Shown one piece after another: positions 7,984-17,468 of a DNA stretch of 64,000 bases. Both the position numbers and the translations under genes were made by a program. The stretch is from Microbispora sp. H11081 (GTDB taxonomy: Bacteria > Actinomycetota > Actinomycetes > Streptosporangiales > Streptosporangiaceae): positions 248,001-312,000 of the forward strand of contig NZ_JABBWV010000007.1 in assembly GCF_012999535.1 (NCBI RefSeq), given 5' to 3'. Each line of letters begins with the position of its first letter. The stretch's first letter is position 1. The notes beneath the pieces are model-generated. The model was not told the DNA's origin, ran no database searches, and saw only the letters and a list, made by a program, of their open reading frames with translations.

Positions 7984-8373
7984 ATGAGGAGATCGCGGAC
8001 CTTCGAGAAGGGGGCGCGCGGCCTGCGGGAGCGCGGCTCGGCGACCATCTGGACGATCGCGCTCATGACCGGCGTCTGGGCGGTGGCGATGGCCGTCGTC
8101 CTGGTGGGCGTCGCCCGGGTGGCGCGGCACCGGGCGCAGAGCGCGGCCGATCTCGGCGCGCTCGGGGCCGCGCGCATCGCGCTCGCGGCCCCGGACGAGG
8201 CCTGCGCCCGCGCGGAGGCGATCGCGACGGCCAACCGCGCGTCACTGCGGTCGTGCTCGCTGTCGGACGGCGTCGCCGAGGTAGCGGTGACGGTGCGGTT
8301 CGCGGTTCCCCTCCTCGGTCCCGCGACGGCCGCCGCTTCCGCCAGGGCAGGTCCGGTCGGTGCGGTGGCATGA
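7984..8373 (+). CDS. Rv3654c-like TadE-like protein (helicase/secretion neighbourhood)
   Basis: About 129 residues. After a basic N-terminus comes GSATIWTIALMTGVWAVAMAVVLVGVA, one membrane helix, then RHRAQSAADLGALGAARIAL, the hallmark of Flp-operon TadE/TadG-like proteins. A Cys pair (DEACARAEA and SLRSCSLSDG) may form a disulfide outside the cell. Small proteins of this type are found between Tad genes and a DEAD/DEAH helicase in actinomycetes, as here. ATG 7984 is chosen because GAGGA lies 8 bases upstream; in-frame ATGs at 7957 and 7978 are alternatives. The 140-base gap before it has no recognised gene. Confidence 0.8.
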   Translation: MRRSRTFEKGARGLRERGSATIWTIALMTGVWAVAMAVVLVGVARVARHRAQSAADLGALGAARIALAAPDEACARAEAIATANRASLRSCSLSDGVAEVAVTVRFAVPLLGPATAAASARAGPVGAVA

Positions 8374-8617
8374 GGGGCGGGTAACCGACGGGCCGGACGG
8401 CCGAGCGGAGAGCGCCGCACCAGGAGAGGCAGTCGAGACCAGGGAAGGCAGTCGAGGCTTTCGTGATGTCGCGCTGATCGCGTCGCAATAGAATCACGAC
8501 TTCTTAGACATTAGGTCCAAGAGTGGACGGTTGGCATAAGGTGCCGCGTACTCTCAGTCGTCGCGCGCATCGGCAGAGGCGGCAGGGGGTGGACGGTTCT
8601 CCACGAAGGGATGCGTC

Positions 8618-10279
8618 GTGACCAGGGTTCGCAGGCTGGGGGCAACCGCGATGGTCGTTTCGGCGGCTCTGGCATCCGCACTGCTGGCCGGCGCCGCTCC
8701 GGCGTACGCGGACGGCGCCGAGATCCTGACACCCGGGGATGGTGAGGTTCTCACGTCATCCCGGCCGGTGACCGTGTCCGCGAAGACGGACTGGTACCAG
8801 GTCAGCATGTCCCTCTACGTCGAGAGCCCGTCCGGATCCCGGCAGAAGATCGCCTCCGGCGGCGCGAACCAGACGATCAGCGGGTCCTTCGACCCAGGCG
8901 ACGCTCCCAACGGCACGTTCACGGTCAGCCTGTTCGGCGAGGTCACCCACAAGACCTACGCCACGTCGACCTTCGTGCTCAGCCGTCCGCCGGAGGCGCC
9001 CTCCGGGGTCCGGGCAGAGCTCGAAGGCCTATCGACTATCCGGGTCAGCTGGGCGAAGGGCGCGGAACCGGATCTTCAGTCGTACGAGATCACCTCGGTC
9101 AAGGCCGGCAAGTCCGGTTCCGTCTCCGTCGACTCCGCCTGCTCGGGTTCGACCTGCCAGGCGAGCCTCGCGCTGCCGGCCGGTCTGGGCGGGCAGAAGG
9201 TGGACGTCTCCGTCCGCGCCTTCCGGTCTGACGGCGCCGGCGGCACGGTCGGGTCCGAGCGCTCCGCGGCCCCTGACGTGTCCGTCCCCGCTCCCAAGGC
9301 ATCTCCGAGTCCTTCTCCGAAACCGTCGAAGACGGACCAGGCGGCCCAGCCGCCCGTCGCCAAGACCCCGGACACGCACCGGCCCAGCGCGGAGCCGGAG
9401 CCGGCGCTGCCGGAGGACACCCAGTTGACCGAGGACCCTGAGCTGGGCGGGAACACCGAGCTCACGCTTCCGGAGGCCGGCGGCGACGACCAGACCGAGC
9501 CGGTGGTCGTCCCGGAGGAGACCGACGATCCGAAGACGACGGCCCAGTCCTCCTTCCTGCCGCTCGGCGGGCTCAACTTCGGCGTGTACATCGCGCTCGC
9601 CGTCGTCCTGCTGCTCACGGGCGCGAACCTGGGGGCATGGCTGCGGCGCAAGGGTCTGACCGGGGACACCGCGGGCAACGGACAGACCGGAGGCTCGCAG
9701 TCGCGTCCGGCGACCGGGGAGACGGACGCCTCGCCGGAGGCGGCCCCCGTGGCTGGTGGCGCGGTCGGTGGCGTGGCCGGTGGCACGGTCGCGCTGGGCG
9801 GCCCCGCTACGGCGAAGGCGCGAGGGGCCACGCCCGTACGACGTCCCTCCATCATCCTGGCCAGACCGAAGGCCCGGGAGGATCTCCCGGAGACGGTGAT
9901 CGGCGCCGGGGCCGGACCAGGCGGCGACGCCCCGACAGCCGCGACCATGCCTGCGACCGCGACCATGCCTGCGGCCACGAGCGTGCCTGCGGCCACGAGC
10001 ATGCCTGCGGCCACGAGCGTGCCTGCGACCACGGGCTCGGGCAGGGAGATCACACTGTCCCATCAGGAGCCGATCGGGACCGGTCAGGCGGTCCCCGCCC
10101 ACACGTCGCCGTCGACCGCCGGGCAGTCAGACCGGGGGCCGGTGGCCTCGGTGCCGGTGGCGTCCACGGGGGCGGCGGTCAACGCCCGGATGCCGGATCC
10201 GCCTCTTCGCCAGCCCGAGCCGGACGTCTGGACGGAGGACGACGACTCGCTCCACCCCGGCCGTCACCGCGATCTCTGA
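8618..10279 (+). CDS. Secreted/membrane FnIII-domain surface protein
   Basis: 553 residues. The signal peptide (residues 1-31, ending AGAAPAYADG) leads into an Ig-like domain (ILTPGDGEVLTSSRPVTVSA) and a fibronectin type III-like domain (PPEAPSGVRAELEGLSTIRVSWAKG, with a Cys pair SACSGSTCQ). A Pro/Glu-rich linker follows (KASPSPSPKPSK and ELTLPEAGGDD), then a membrane helix (VYIALAVVLLLTGANLGAWL) and a cytoplasmic Ala/Thr/Pro-rich tail. The tail holds the six-residue tandem repeats encoded at 9941-10033. GTG 8618 follows GAAGGG at 8 bases. It stands between the Tad locus and a convergent helicase gene, so a role at the cell surface near the pilus is possible but unproven. Confidence 0.85.
   Translation: MTRVRRLGATAMVVSAALASALLAGAAPAYADGAEILTPGDGEVLTSSRPVTVSAKTDWYQVSMSLYVESPSGSRQKIASGGANQTISGSFDPGDAPNGTFTVSLFGEVTHKTYATSTFVLSRPPEAPSGVRAELEGLSTIRVSWAKGAEPDLQSYEITSVKAGKSGSVSVDSACSGSTCQASLALPAGLGGQKVDVSVRAFRSDGAGGTVGSERSAAPDVSVPAPKASPSPSPKPSKTDQAAQPPVAKTPDTHRPSAEPEPALPEDTQLTEDPELGGNTELTLPEAGGDDQTEPVVVPEETDDPKTTAQSSFLPLGGLNFGVYIALAVVLLLTGANLGAWLRRKGLTGDTAGNGQTGGSQSRPATGETDASPEAAPVAGGAVGGVAGGTVALGGPATAKARGATPVRRPSIILARPKAREDLPETVIGAGAGPGGDAPTAATMPATATMPAATSVPAATSMPAATSVPATTGSGREITLSHQEPIGTGQAVPAHTSPSTAGQSDRGPVASVPVASTGAAVNARMPDPPLRQPEPDVWTEDDDSLHPGRHRDL
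9941..10033 (+). repeat. 18-bp tandem repeats coding for A-T-(M/V)-P-A-(A/T) units
   Basis: About five copies of an 18-bp unit of the form GCGGCCACGAGCRTGCCT lie inside the surface-protein gene. They keep the reading frame and add six residues per copy (MPAATS/VPAATS). Copy number variation would lengthen or shorten the cytoplasmic tail without a frameshift. Confidence 0.85.
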
Positions 10280-10299
10280 CGGTCGCGACCCCTGTGCCT

Positions 10300-10331
10300 G
10301 CTCCCGCCCCGGTCGCGTCGGGAGCGGGAGC
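10300..10331. terminator. Bidirectional hairpin between convergent genes
   Basis: GCTCCCGC (10300-10307) pairs with GCGGGAGC (10324-10331) around a 16-base loop, between the surface-protein stop (10279) and the helicase stop (10368). Confidence 0.5.
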
Positions 10332-10367
10332 GGCCGCCGGGGCCTGACCTGACGCGGACACCTCGCC

Positions 10368-12941
10368 TCAGTCGCCCAGGAGGATGCCGAGGAGGCGGAT
10401 CGCCCCCGCCTTGTCGAGTGGTTCGTTGCCGTTGCCGCATTTGGGCGACTGGATGCAGGACGGGCAGCCGCGTTCGCACTCGCACGAGGCGATCGCCTCC
10501 CGCGTCGCCGTCAGCCACTCGGACGCCCGGGTGTACCCGCGCTCGGCGAACCCCGCGCCTCCGTCGTGGCCGTCATAGACGAAGACCGTGAGCAGACCGG
10601 TGTCGGGGTGGAGTTCGGTGGAGACGCCCCCGATGTCCCAGCGGTCGCAGGTCGCGAACAGCGGCAGCAGGCCGATCGACGCGTGTTCTGCCGCGTGGGC
10701 GGCCCCGCCGAGATCGACCGCGGCCCCCGGTCGCGTCAGACCGGCGAGGGCGGGCGTGGGCAGGGTCCACCACACCGCGCGGGTGCACAGCGTGCGCGGC
10801 GGCAGGTCGAGCGGCTCCTCGCCGATGACCTCGCCGGTCTGGGCGCGCCGCTTGAGGTACGAGACGACCTGGCGGGTGACCTCCACCGACCCGAAGTGCA
10901 GGGTGCCCGGCCCGATGGGCCGCGAACGCAGCGACTCGATCACGCGGATGTCCGTGACGTCCCGCGCGAAGGTCGAGTAGTCCGGTTCCGCGGCCGTGAC
11001 CAGGGCGACCCCCGCGTCCAAGTCGAGCACGTCGACCACGAACGTCTCGCTCTGGTGCAGATAGACGGCTCCCGCGTGGACCATGGTGTGCGCCGACGGC
11101 TCGTCGACCGTGCCGAGCAGGCGGCCGGTCGACGCCTCGACGACCTGGACCGGCGCGCCACCGGACCCGCGGATGTCCGCCAGGTCGGCCGCGTGGTCGC
11201 GGCTCGTCCAGAACCATCCGGTGGGCCGCCTGCGCAGCAGCCCGCGGCTGACGAGGTCGTCGAGCGCGTCCCGCGCCGCCGGGCCGAAGATCTCCAGGTC
11301 GTCCTCGGTCAGCGGGATCTCCGCGGCGGCCGCGCACAGGTGGGGCGCGAGCACGTACGGATTGTCGGGGTCGAGGACGATGGCCTCCACCGGTTGCCCG
11401 AACACGGCCTCCGGATGATGGACGATGTAGGTGTCCAGCGGGTCGTCGCGGGCGATGAGCACGGCCAGCGCGTCCTGGCCCGCGCGCCCGGCCCGGCCCG
11501 CCTGCTGCCACAGCGAGGCGCGGGTGCCGGGCCACCCGGCGATGAGGACCGCGTCGAGCCCCGACACGTCGACGCCGAGTTCCAGCGCGTTCGTGGTGGC
11601 CAGGCCGGTCAGCTCGCCCGAACGCAGCGCCTTTTCGAGCACCCGCCGATCGTCGGCCAGGTAGCCGGCCCGGTAGGCCGCCACCCGATCCGCCAGCCGG
11701 TTCCTCTCCCGGCCGGTCGCGGCCGTGTCCGCGCTCCGGGCGGCTCGCGCGGATGACGGTCCGCCCTCTCCCGCGAAGGCTCCTTCGTGAGGTGCGCCGG
11801 GGGCTCCGCCGTAGGTCTCACCGCGTAACCCCCCGGCGGGCACTCCCAAAGGCTCTCCGGCGACAGCAGGCCCGTCGGCGTACAGGCCGCTCGTCTCGTC
11901 CGGATCCGGCACGTGCTCGCCGTACGGCGGGGGCTCCGCGTCGAGGAGGGCCTCCACCTCCTCCAGGGTGCGGCGGGCGGTGACGGCAACGGTTTCGGCG
12001 GCGCGGCGGGAGCGGACGAACGCGAGAGTGCGGACGTCCTCGATCACGAGGTCGGCCAGGAGGTCGGCCGCCTCGGCCGTGGCGGTGCGGCGGACCGGGG
12101 CTCCGCTCTCCCCGCGCAGATCCGTCAGAGGCGGCTCCCACAGGGCGAAGGTGGTCGAACCCCTGGGAGAGGCGTCCGTGGTCACCTCGGCCATCTCAAG
12201 GCCGGTGAGGCGCATTCCCGCGGCCGCGGGGTCGCTGGCGGTGGCCGATGCCAGCAGGAACACGGGGGAGGAGCCGTATTTGCCGCTGACCCGGCGCAGC
12301 CGGCGCAGGATCTGGGCGACGTGGGAGCCGAAGACCCCCCGGTAGCCGTGGCACTCGTCGACGACCACCAGCCGCAGCCGCCGCCAGAAGGAGGACCACG
12401 AGGAGTGGCGAGGCAGAATCGACCTGTGCAGCATGTCCGGGTTGGTCAGCACGTAGTTGGCGTTCTGGCGGACCCACCGGCGTTCCTCGGGCGGCGTGTC
12501 CCCGTCGTACGTGGCCGCGCGCACCTGCGTAAGCCGCAGTTTCCGCAGCGCCCTGAGCTGGTCGGCGGCGAGCGCCTTGGTCGGGGTGAGGTAGAGCACG
12601 GTGCCGCCGGAGAAGATCTCCGCGACGGCCGGGACCAGGTAGGCCAGCGACTTGCCGGACGCGGTGCCTGTGGCAATGATCACGTTTTGGCCACGTTTAA
12701 CCAGCTCGGCGGCCTGAAGCTGGTGTTCCCAGAGGCCGGTGACCCCCTGCAGGCTCAGCCGCGAGACCAGCAGTTCTGGGGTCCATTCCGGCCATCTGGT
12801 CTCACTCGCCTGACGTGCTGGAACATGCTCCACATGAGTCACGCGCCCACGGCGTGCGGGAACCGCGAGCAGACGGGTGAGAACGTCGCCTGTTCGGGCA
12901 GAGGGCGAAGAAGTCGGAGTCACTGGTTTCCAGTTTGGCAT
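10368..12941 (-). CDS. DEAD/DEAH-box helicase, MrfA/YprA-like, with C-terminal Cys cluster
   Basis: 857 residues, probably a DNA repair helicase. Motifs in order: Q-motif region LWEHQLQAAEL; Walker A ATGTASGKS; TPTKALAADQ; DEAH-type motif VVDECHGY; motif III SATAS; second RecA domain with AFVRSRRAAE; ATNALELGVDV; and QQAGRAGR. The C-terminal domain (DUF1998-like) ends with four cysteines, CECERGCPSCIQSPKCG, which bind zinc in MrfA relatives. An unusual ~75-residue low-complexity insert (Gly/Ala/Pro/Glu-rich) lies between motifs of the second RecA domain, around residues 350-425. ATG 12941 is chosen; an ATG at 13013 would add 24 residues, and neither has a good ribosome-binding site. A helicase at this position beside Tad genes and bldG is recalled from other actinomycetes. 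Confidence 0.92.
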   Translation of the reverse strand: MPNWKPVTPTSSPSARTGDVLTRLLAVPARRGRVTHVEHVPARQASETRWPEWTPELLVSRLSLQGVTGLWEHQLQAAELVKRGQNVIIATGTASGKSLAYLVPAVAEIFSGGTVLYLTPTKALAADQLRALRKLRLTQVRAATYDGDTPPEERRWVRQNANYVLTNPDMLHRSILPRHSSWSSFWRRLRLVVVDECHGYRGVFGSHVAQILRRLRRVSGKYGSSPVFLLASATASDPAAAGMRLTGLEMAEVTTDASPRGSTTFALWEPPLTDLRGESGAPVRRTATAEAADLLADLVIEDVRTLAFVRSRRAAETVAVTARRTLEEVEALLDAEPPPYGEHVPDPDETSGLYADGPAVAGEPLGVPAGGLRGETYGGAPGAPHEGAFAGEGGPSSARAARSADTAATGRERNRLADRVAAYRAGYLADDRRVLEKALRSGELTGLATTNALELGVDVSGLDAVLIAGWPGTRASLWQQAGRAGRAGQDALAVLIARDDPLDTYIVHHPEAVFGQPVEAIVLDPDNPYVLAPHLCAAAAEIPLTEDDLEIFGPAARDALDDLVSRGLLRRRPTGWFWTSRDHAADLADIRGSGGAPVQVVEASTGRLLGTVDEPSAHTMVHAGAVYLHQSETFVVDVLDLDAGVALVTAAEPDYSTFARDVTDIRVIESLRSRPIGPGTLHFGSVEVTRQVVSYLKRRAQTGEVIGEEPLDLPPRTLCTRAVWWTLPTPALAGLTRPGAAVDLGGAAHAAEHASIGLLPLFATCDRWDIGGVSTELHPDTGLLTVFVYDGHDGGAGFAERGYTRASEWLTATREAIASCECERGCPSCIQSPKCGNGNEPLDKAGAIRLLGILLGD

Positions 12942-13087
12942 CTGCGGGGAGAGTCGCCCGGAGTCGTGATTTCGTATAGACACGGAGTCGTAGCGTGGTT
13001 GAATGCCGCGCATCGGGTCTGTGCGTCTGGACTACCAGGATGCATGACCTGTATCGAGACCTACGCAAGTAAGGCGCTGGAGGATCT

Positions 13088-13438
13088 GTGGATCTGAAGT
13101 TGGACCACCATTCCGAGGACAATCTCACCATCGTCGATGTCGAGGGTGAGATCGACGTCTACACCGCGCCCAGACTGCGTGAGCTGCTGATCGACCTGGT
13201 CAACAAGGGCAACTTCCACCTGCTCGTGAACATGGAGAAGGTGGACTTCCTCGACTCGACGGGCCTTGGCGTGCTGGTCGGCGGCCTCAAGCGGGTGCGG
13301 GCGCACGACGGCTCCCTGGAGCTCGTCTGCACGCAGGAGCGCATCCTGAAGATCTTCCGCATCACCGGTCTGACGAAGGTCTTCGGGATCTACGCCTCGG
13401 TCGAGGAGGCCAAGGAAGCCCACGGCCGGGACAAGTGA
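13088..13438 (+). CDS. bldG: Anti-sigma factor antagonist BldG (STAS domain)
   Basis: 116 residues. This is a single STAS domain that binds and inhibits anti-sigma factors, controlling development and stress sigma factors. The phosphorylation loop [14 protein letters not shown] has the target Ser at residue 57, the position phosphorylated in Streptomyces BldG. It contains [15 protein letters not shown] at the N-terminus. GTG 13088 follows GGAGG at 5 bases. The downstream gene, 19 bases away, encodes an ATPase-fold anti-sigma-like protein, the same pair as in Streptomyces. The helicase gene diverges upstream. Confidence 0.95.
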   Translation: MDLKLDHHSEDNLTIVDVEGEIDVYTAPRLRELLIDLVNKGNFHLLVNMEKVDFLDSTGLGVLVGGLKRVRAHDGSLELVCTQERILKIFRITGLTKVFGIYASVEEAKEAHGRDK

Positions 13439-13457
13439 CGGCCGGGGATTTCGCAAC

Positions 13458-13886
13458 ATGGCCACCGTCGAGCTGACGTTCAGCGCTCTGCCCGCCCACG
13501 TGCGGACGGCCCGGCTGGTCGCCACGGCCATCGCCCGGCGTACGGGCGTGGCGGAGGCGATCTTGGACGAGGTGCGGCTCGCCGTCGGAGAGGCGTGCTC
13601 ACGGGCTGTGGAGGCGCATCGCCTCCACTGCCCGGGGGAGCCCGTACGCATCGAGTTACGCGATGACTCGGGGCGTTTCGAGGTGACCGTCACCGATGCC
13701 GCCCCGGGCGAGGACGTGACGCCCCAGGGGCTGGAGGCGGACGGCAGCCTCATGCCCGAGATGGACAATCTGGGCATCGCCGTCATCGCGGGACTGGCCG
13801 ACGACGTCGAGGTGCTCCCCGGGCCGAAGGGCATGCGCATCCGCATGAGCTGGCCCGCGTCCTCCCACGGCATCGGCGCTCTCTGA
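13458..13886 (+). CDS. HATPase-fold anti-sigma factor partner of BldG
   Basis: 142 residues with the GHKL/HATPase_c_2 fold of RsbW/SpoIIAB-type anti-sigma kinases: RTGVAEAILDEVRLAVGEACSRAVEAHR is the N-box helix, and NLGIAVIAGLADDVEVLPGPKG is the later G-box/ATP-lid region. In classical kinases of this family the N-box has a metal-binding Asn (E-x3-N-A); here the residue is Arg (CSRAV). Catalytic activity is therefore uncertain, although protein binding may remain. It lies 19 bases after bldG and is probably co-transcribed. ATG 13458 is preceded by a weak GGGGA site. Partner choice is inferred from position. Confidence 0.88.
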   Translation: MATVELTFSALPAHVRTARLVATAIARRTGVAEAILDEVRLAVGEACSRAVEAHRLHCPGEPVRIELRDDSGRFEVTVTDAAPGEDVTPQGLEADGSLMPEMDNLGIAVIAGLADDVEVLPGPKGMRIRMSWPASSHGIGAL

Positions 13887-14075
13887 CCGCCGAGACCTCC
13901 GGCGAATCTCCGAGGACCCCCGCCGGCCCTCGGAGACCGTGAAGACCGGCTCCTCCGCAGGCCGTGAGGATCCGGCTTCCGCAGACCGTGAGGACCCGGC
14001 TTCCGTAAAACGGTGAGGATCCGGCCTCCGCGGACAGGGCCCGCTTCAGGAGCCCGCAGGACCGACCTTCCAGCA
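13887..14075. other. Gene-free stretch with 24-25-bp degenerate tandem repeats
   Basis: No gene is seen. Four copies of a unit close to CCGTGAGGATCCGGCTTCCG start at about 13936, 13961, 13985 and 14010, directly before the strong terminator at 14076. The copies differ at several positions and are not in any conserved reading frame. They may be remnants of duplication in the 3' untranslated region of the bldG operon. Confidence 0.6.
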
Positions 14076-14112
14076 GATCGAGTGTCGCCCCCGGCGTGAC
14101 ACTCGATCTTTT
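14076..14112 (+). terminator. Strong Rho-independent terminator of the bldG operon
   Basis: Perfect 11-bp arms GATCGAGTGTC and GACACTCGATC around an 11-base loop are followed by TTTTGTTTG. It has one of the clearest U tracts in the window. Confidence 0.92.
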
Positions 14113-14446
14113 GTTTGTGTCAACCCCAATATCGGACACCCGAAATCAGCTATGCGGTAGTGCCGTAACCTGGGCGACCCGTCCCGACAGGCCCCTGACT
14201 CCGCTGGTCAAAGCACCTTGATAGCGGTGCAAATGTTCGCTCATTACGGGGCGCCGCCTCGATTGCGGGGCCAGAGGGCCTTCATATCCGCGGGATCGCT
14301 GCGTAGACTCCCGGCACCGGCCAAGGTATTGCGGATGCAACCGGAAGCGGCACTTGTCGACCGCCCGGAAGCGCGCCACGGCCCGTGGGTTCGTCCAGCG
14401 CGGCCCGGGCAGGAGGACCGAATCCCCGTCTGGCCGAGGAGGACGG
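14113..14446. other. Gene-free leader/promoter region of hppA
   Basis: About 330 bases between the bldG-operon terminator and hppA. Two patches are AT-richer (14108-14160 and 14215-14245) and could hold promoters. An upstream in-frame ATG at 14354 would extend HppA by 31 residues without a membrane-like sequence and is rejected. Nothing else is recognised. Confidence 0.5.
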
Positions 14447-16786
<2,340 letters not shown>

Positions 16787-16806
16787 CGACGGCAGCCCCG
16801 CACCCC

Positions 16807-16840
16807 GAAGGTCCCCTGCTCCCTGAGCGGGGGACCTTCT
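16807..16840 (+). terminator. hppA terminator hairpin
   Basis: GAAGGTCCCC (16807-16816) pairs with GGGGACCTTC (16830-16839), and an inner GCTC/GAGC extends the stem, leaving a loop of only a few bases. It is followed by T/C-rich sequence 20 bases after the hppA stop. Confidence 0.85.
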
Positions 16841-16857
16841 CCATACACTGAGCACTT

Positions 16858-16959
16858 ATGGACAAGCCGAACGGTGGCAGGACGCTGGCACTGATCCTGC
16901 TGACCATGGCGGCGATGATCGTCGTCATCGTGGGCCTCGCCGTGTGGGCCATGCCGTGA
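16858..16959 (+). CDS. 33-residue single-span membrane peptide
   Basis: ATG 16858 to TGA 16957-16959. The peptide begins MDKPNGGRTL and continues with an almost entirely hydrophobic helix (LILLTMAAMIVVIVGLAVW), ending AMP. Nearly all third positions are G or C. Its stop overlaps the GTG of the SixA-like gene by 4 bases, the usual sign of coupled translation in this window. The ribosome-binding site is weak. It lies 18 bases after the hppA terminator, so it has its own promoter or is a leaderless start. The function is unknown. Confidence 0.65.
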   Translation: MDKPNGGRTLALILLTMAAMIVVIVGLAVWAMP

Positions 16960-17417
16960 GCGTCAGGACCCTCGTCGTGGTCAGGCATGCCAAGGCCGGC
17001 CACGCTCCCGGGCTTCGGGACAGCGAACGTCCGCTCACCTCCGGCGGCGAACGGGACGCCACGGCGGCGGGGGAGGAGATCAGGCCGCTCAGCCCGGGGC
17101 TCGTCCTGTGCTCGCCCTCGGTGCGCACCCGCAGGACCGCGGAGCTGCTCGGCCTCGACGCCCCCGTCGAGATCGAGCGCGACATCTACGAGGCGTACCC
17201 GGACGACCTGTTCGGCGTGCTGCGCCGTACGGACGGCGAGATCACCTCGGTCGTGCTGGTTGGCCACAACCCCGGCGTGCACGAACTCGTCGCCGCCCTG
17301 ACGGACACGAGGCTCGACGGCTTCCCGCCCGGCGCGTACGCGGTGATCGAGCTGGACGTGCCGTGGGAGGACGCCGCTCCCGGCACCGGGCGCCTGGTCA
17401 GGGCGAGCCACCCCTGA
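16956..17417 (+). CDS. SixA-like phosphohistidine phosphatase
   Basis: 153 residues, histidine phosphatase superfamily. The catalytic motif TLVVVRHAKAGH (R-H-A variant of RHG) is at residues 4-15, then SPSVRTRRTAELL with the second Arg, and VLVGHNPGVHELV with the second catalytic His. Proteins of this size and motif set resemble SixA, which removes phosphate from histidine residues of signalling proteins. GTG 16956 overlaps the upstream peptide's stop; a GTG at 16944 in frame is an alternative. The substrate cannot be told from sequence. Confidence 0.85.
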   Translation: MSVRTLVVVRHAKAGHAPGLRDSERPLTSGGERDATAAGEEIRPLSPGLVLCSPSVRTRRTAELLGLDAPVEIERDIYEAYPDDLFGVLRRTDGEITSVVLVGHNPGVHELVAALTDTRLDGFPPGAYAVIELDVPWEDAAPGTGRLVRASHP

Positions 17418-17468
17418 TAGCTCACCTGGAACGCGGGTAGGAAAAGCTGCCTGCCGCTCAGGAACGCA

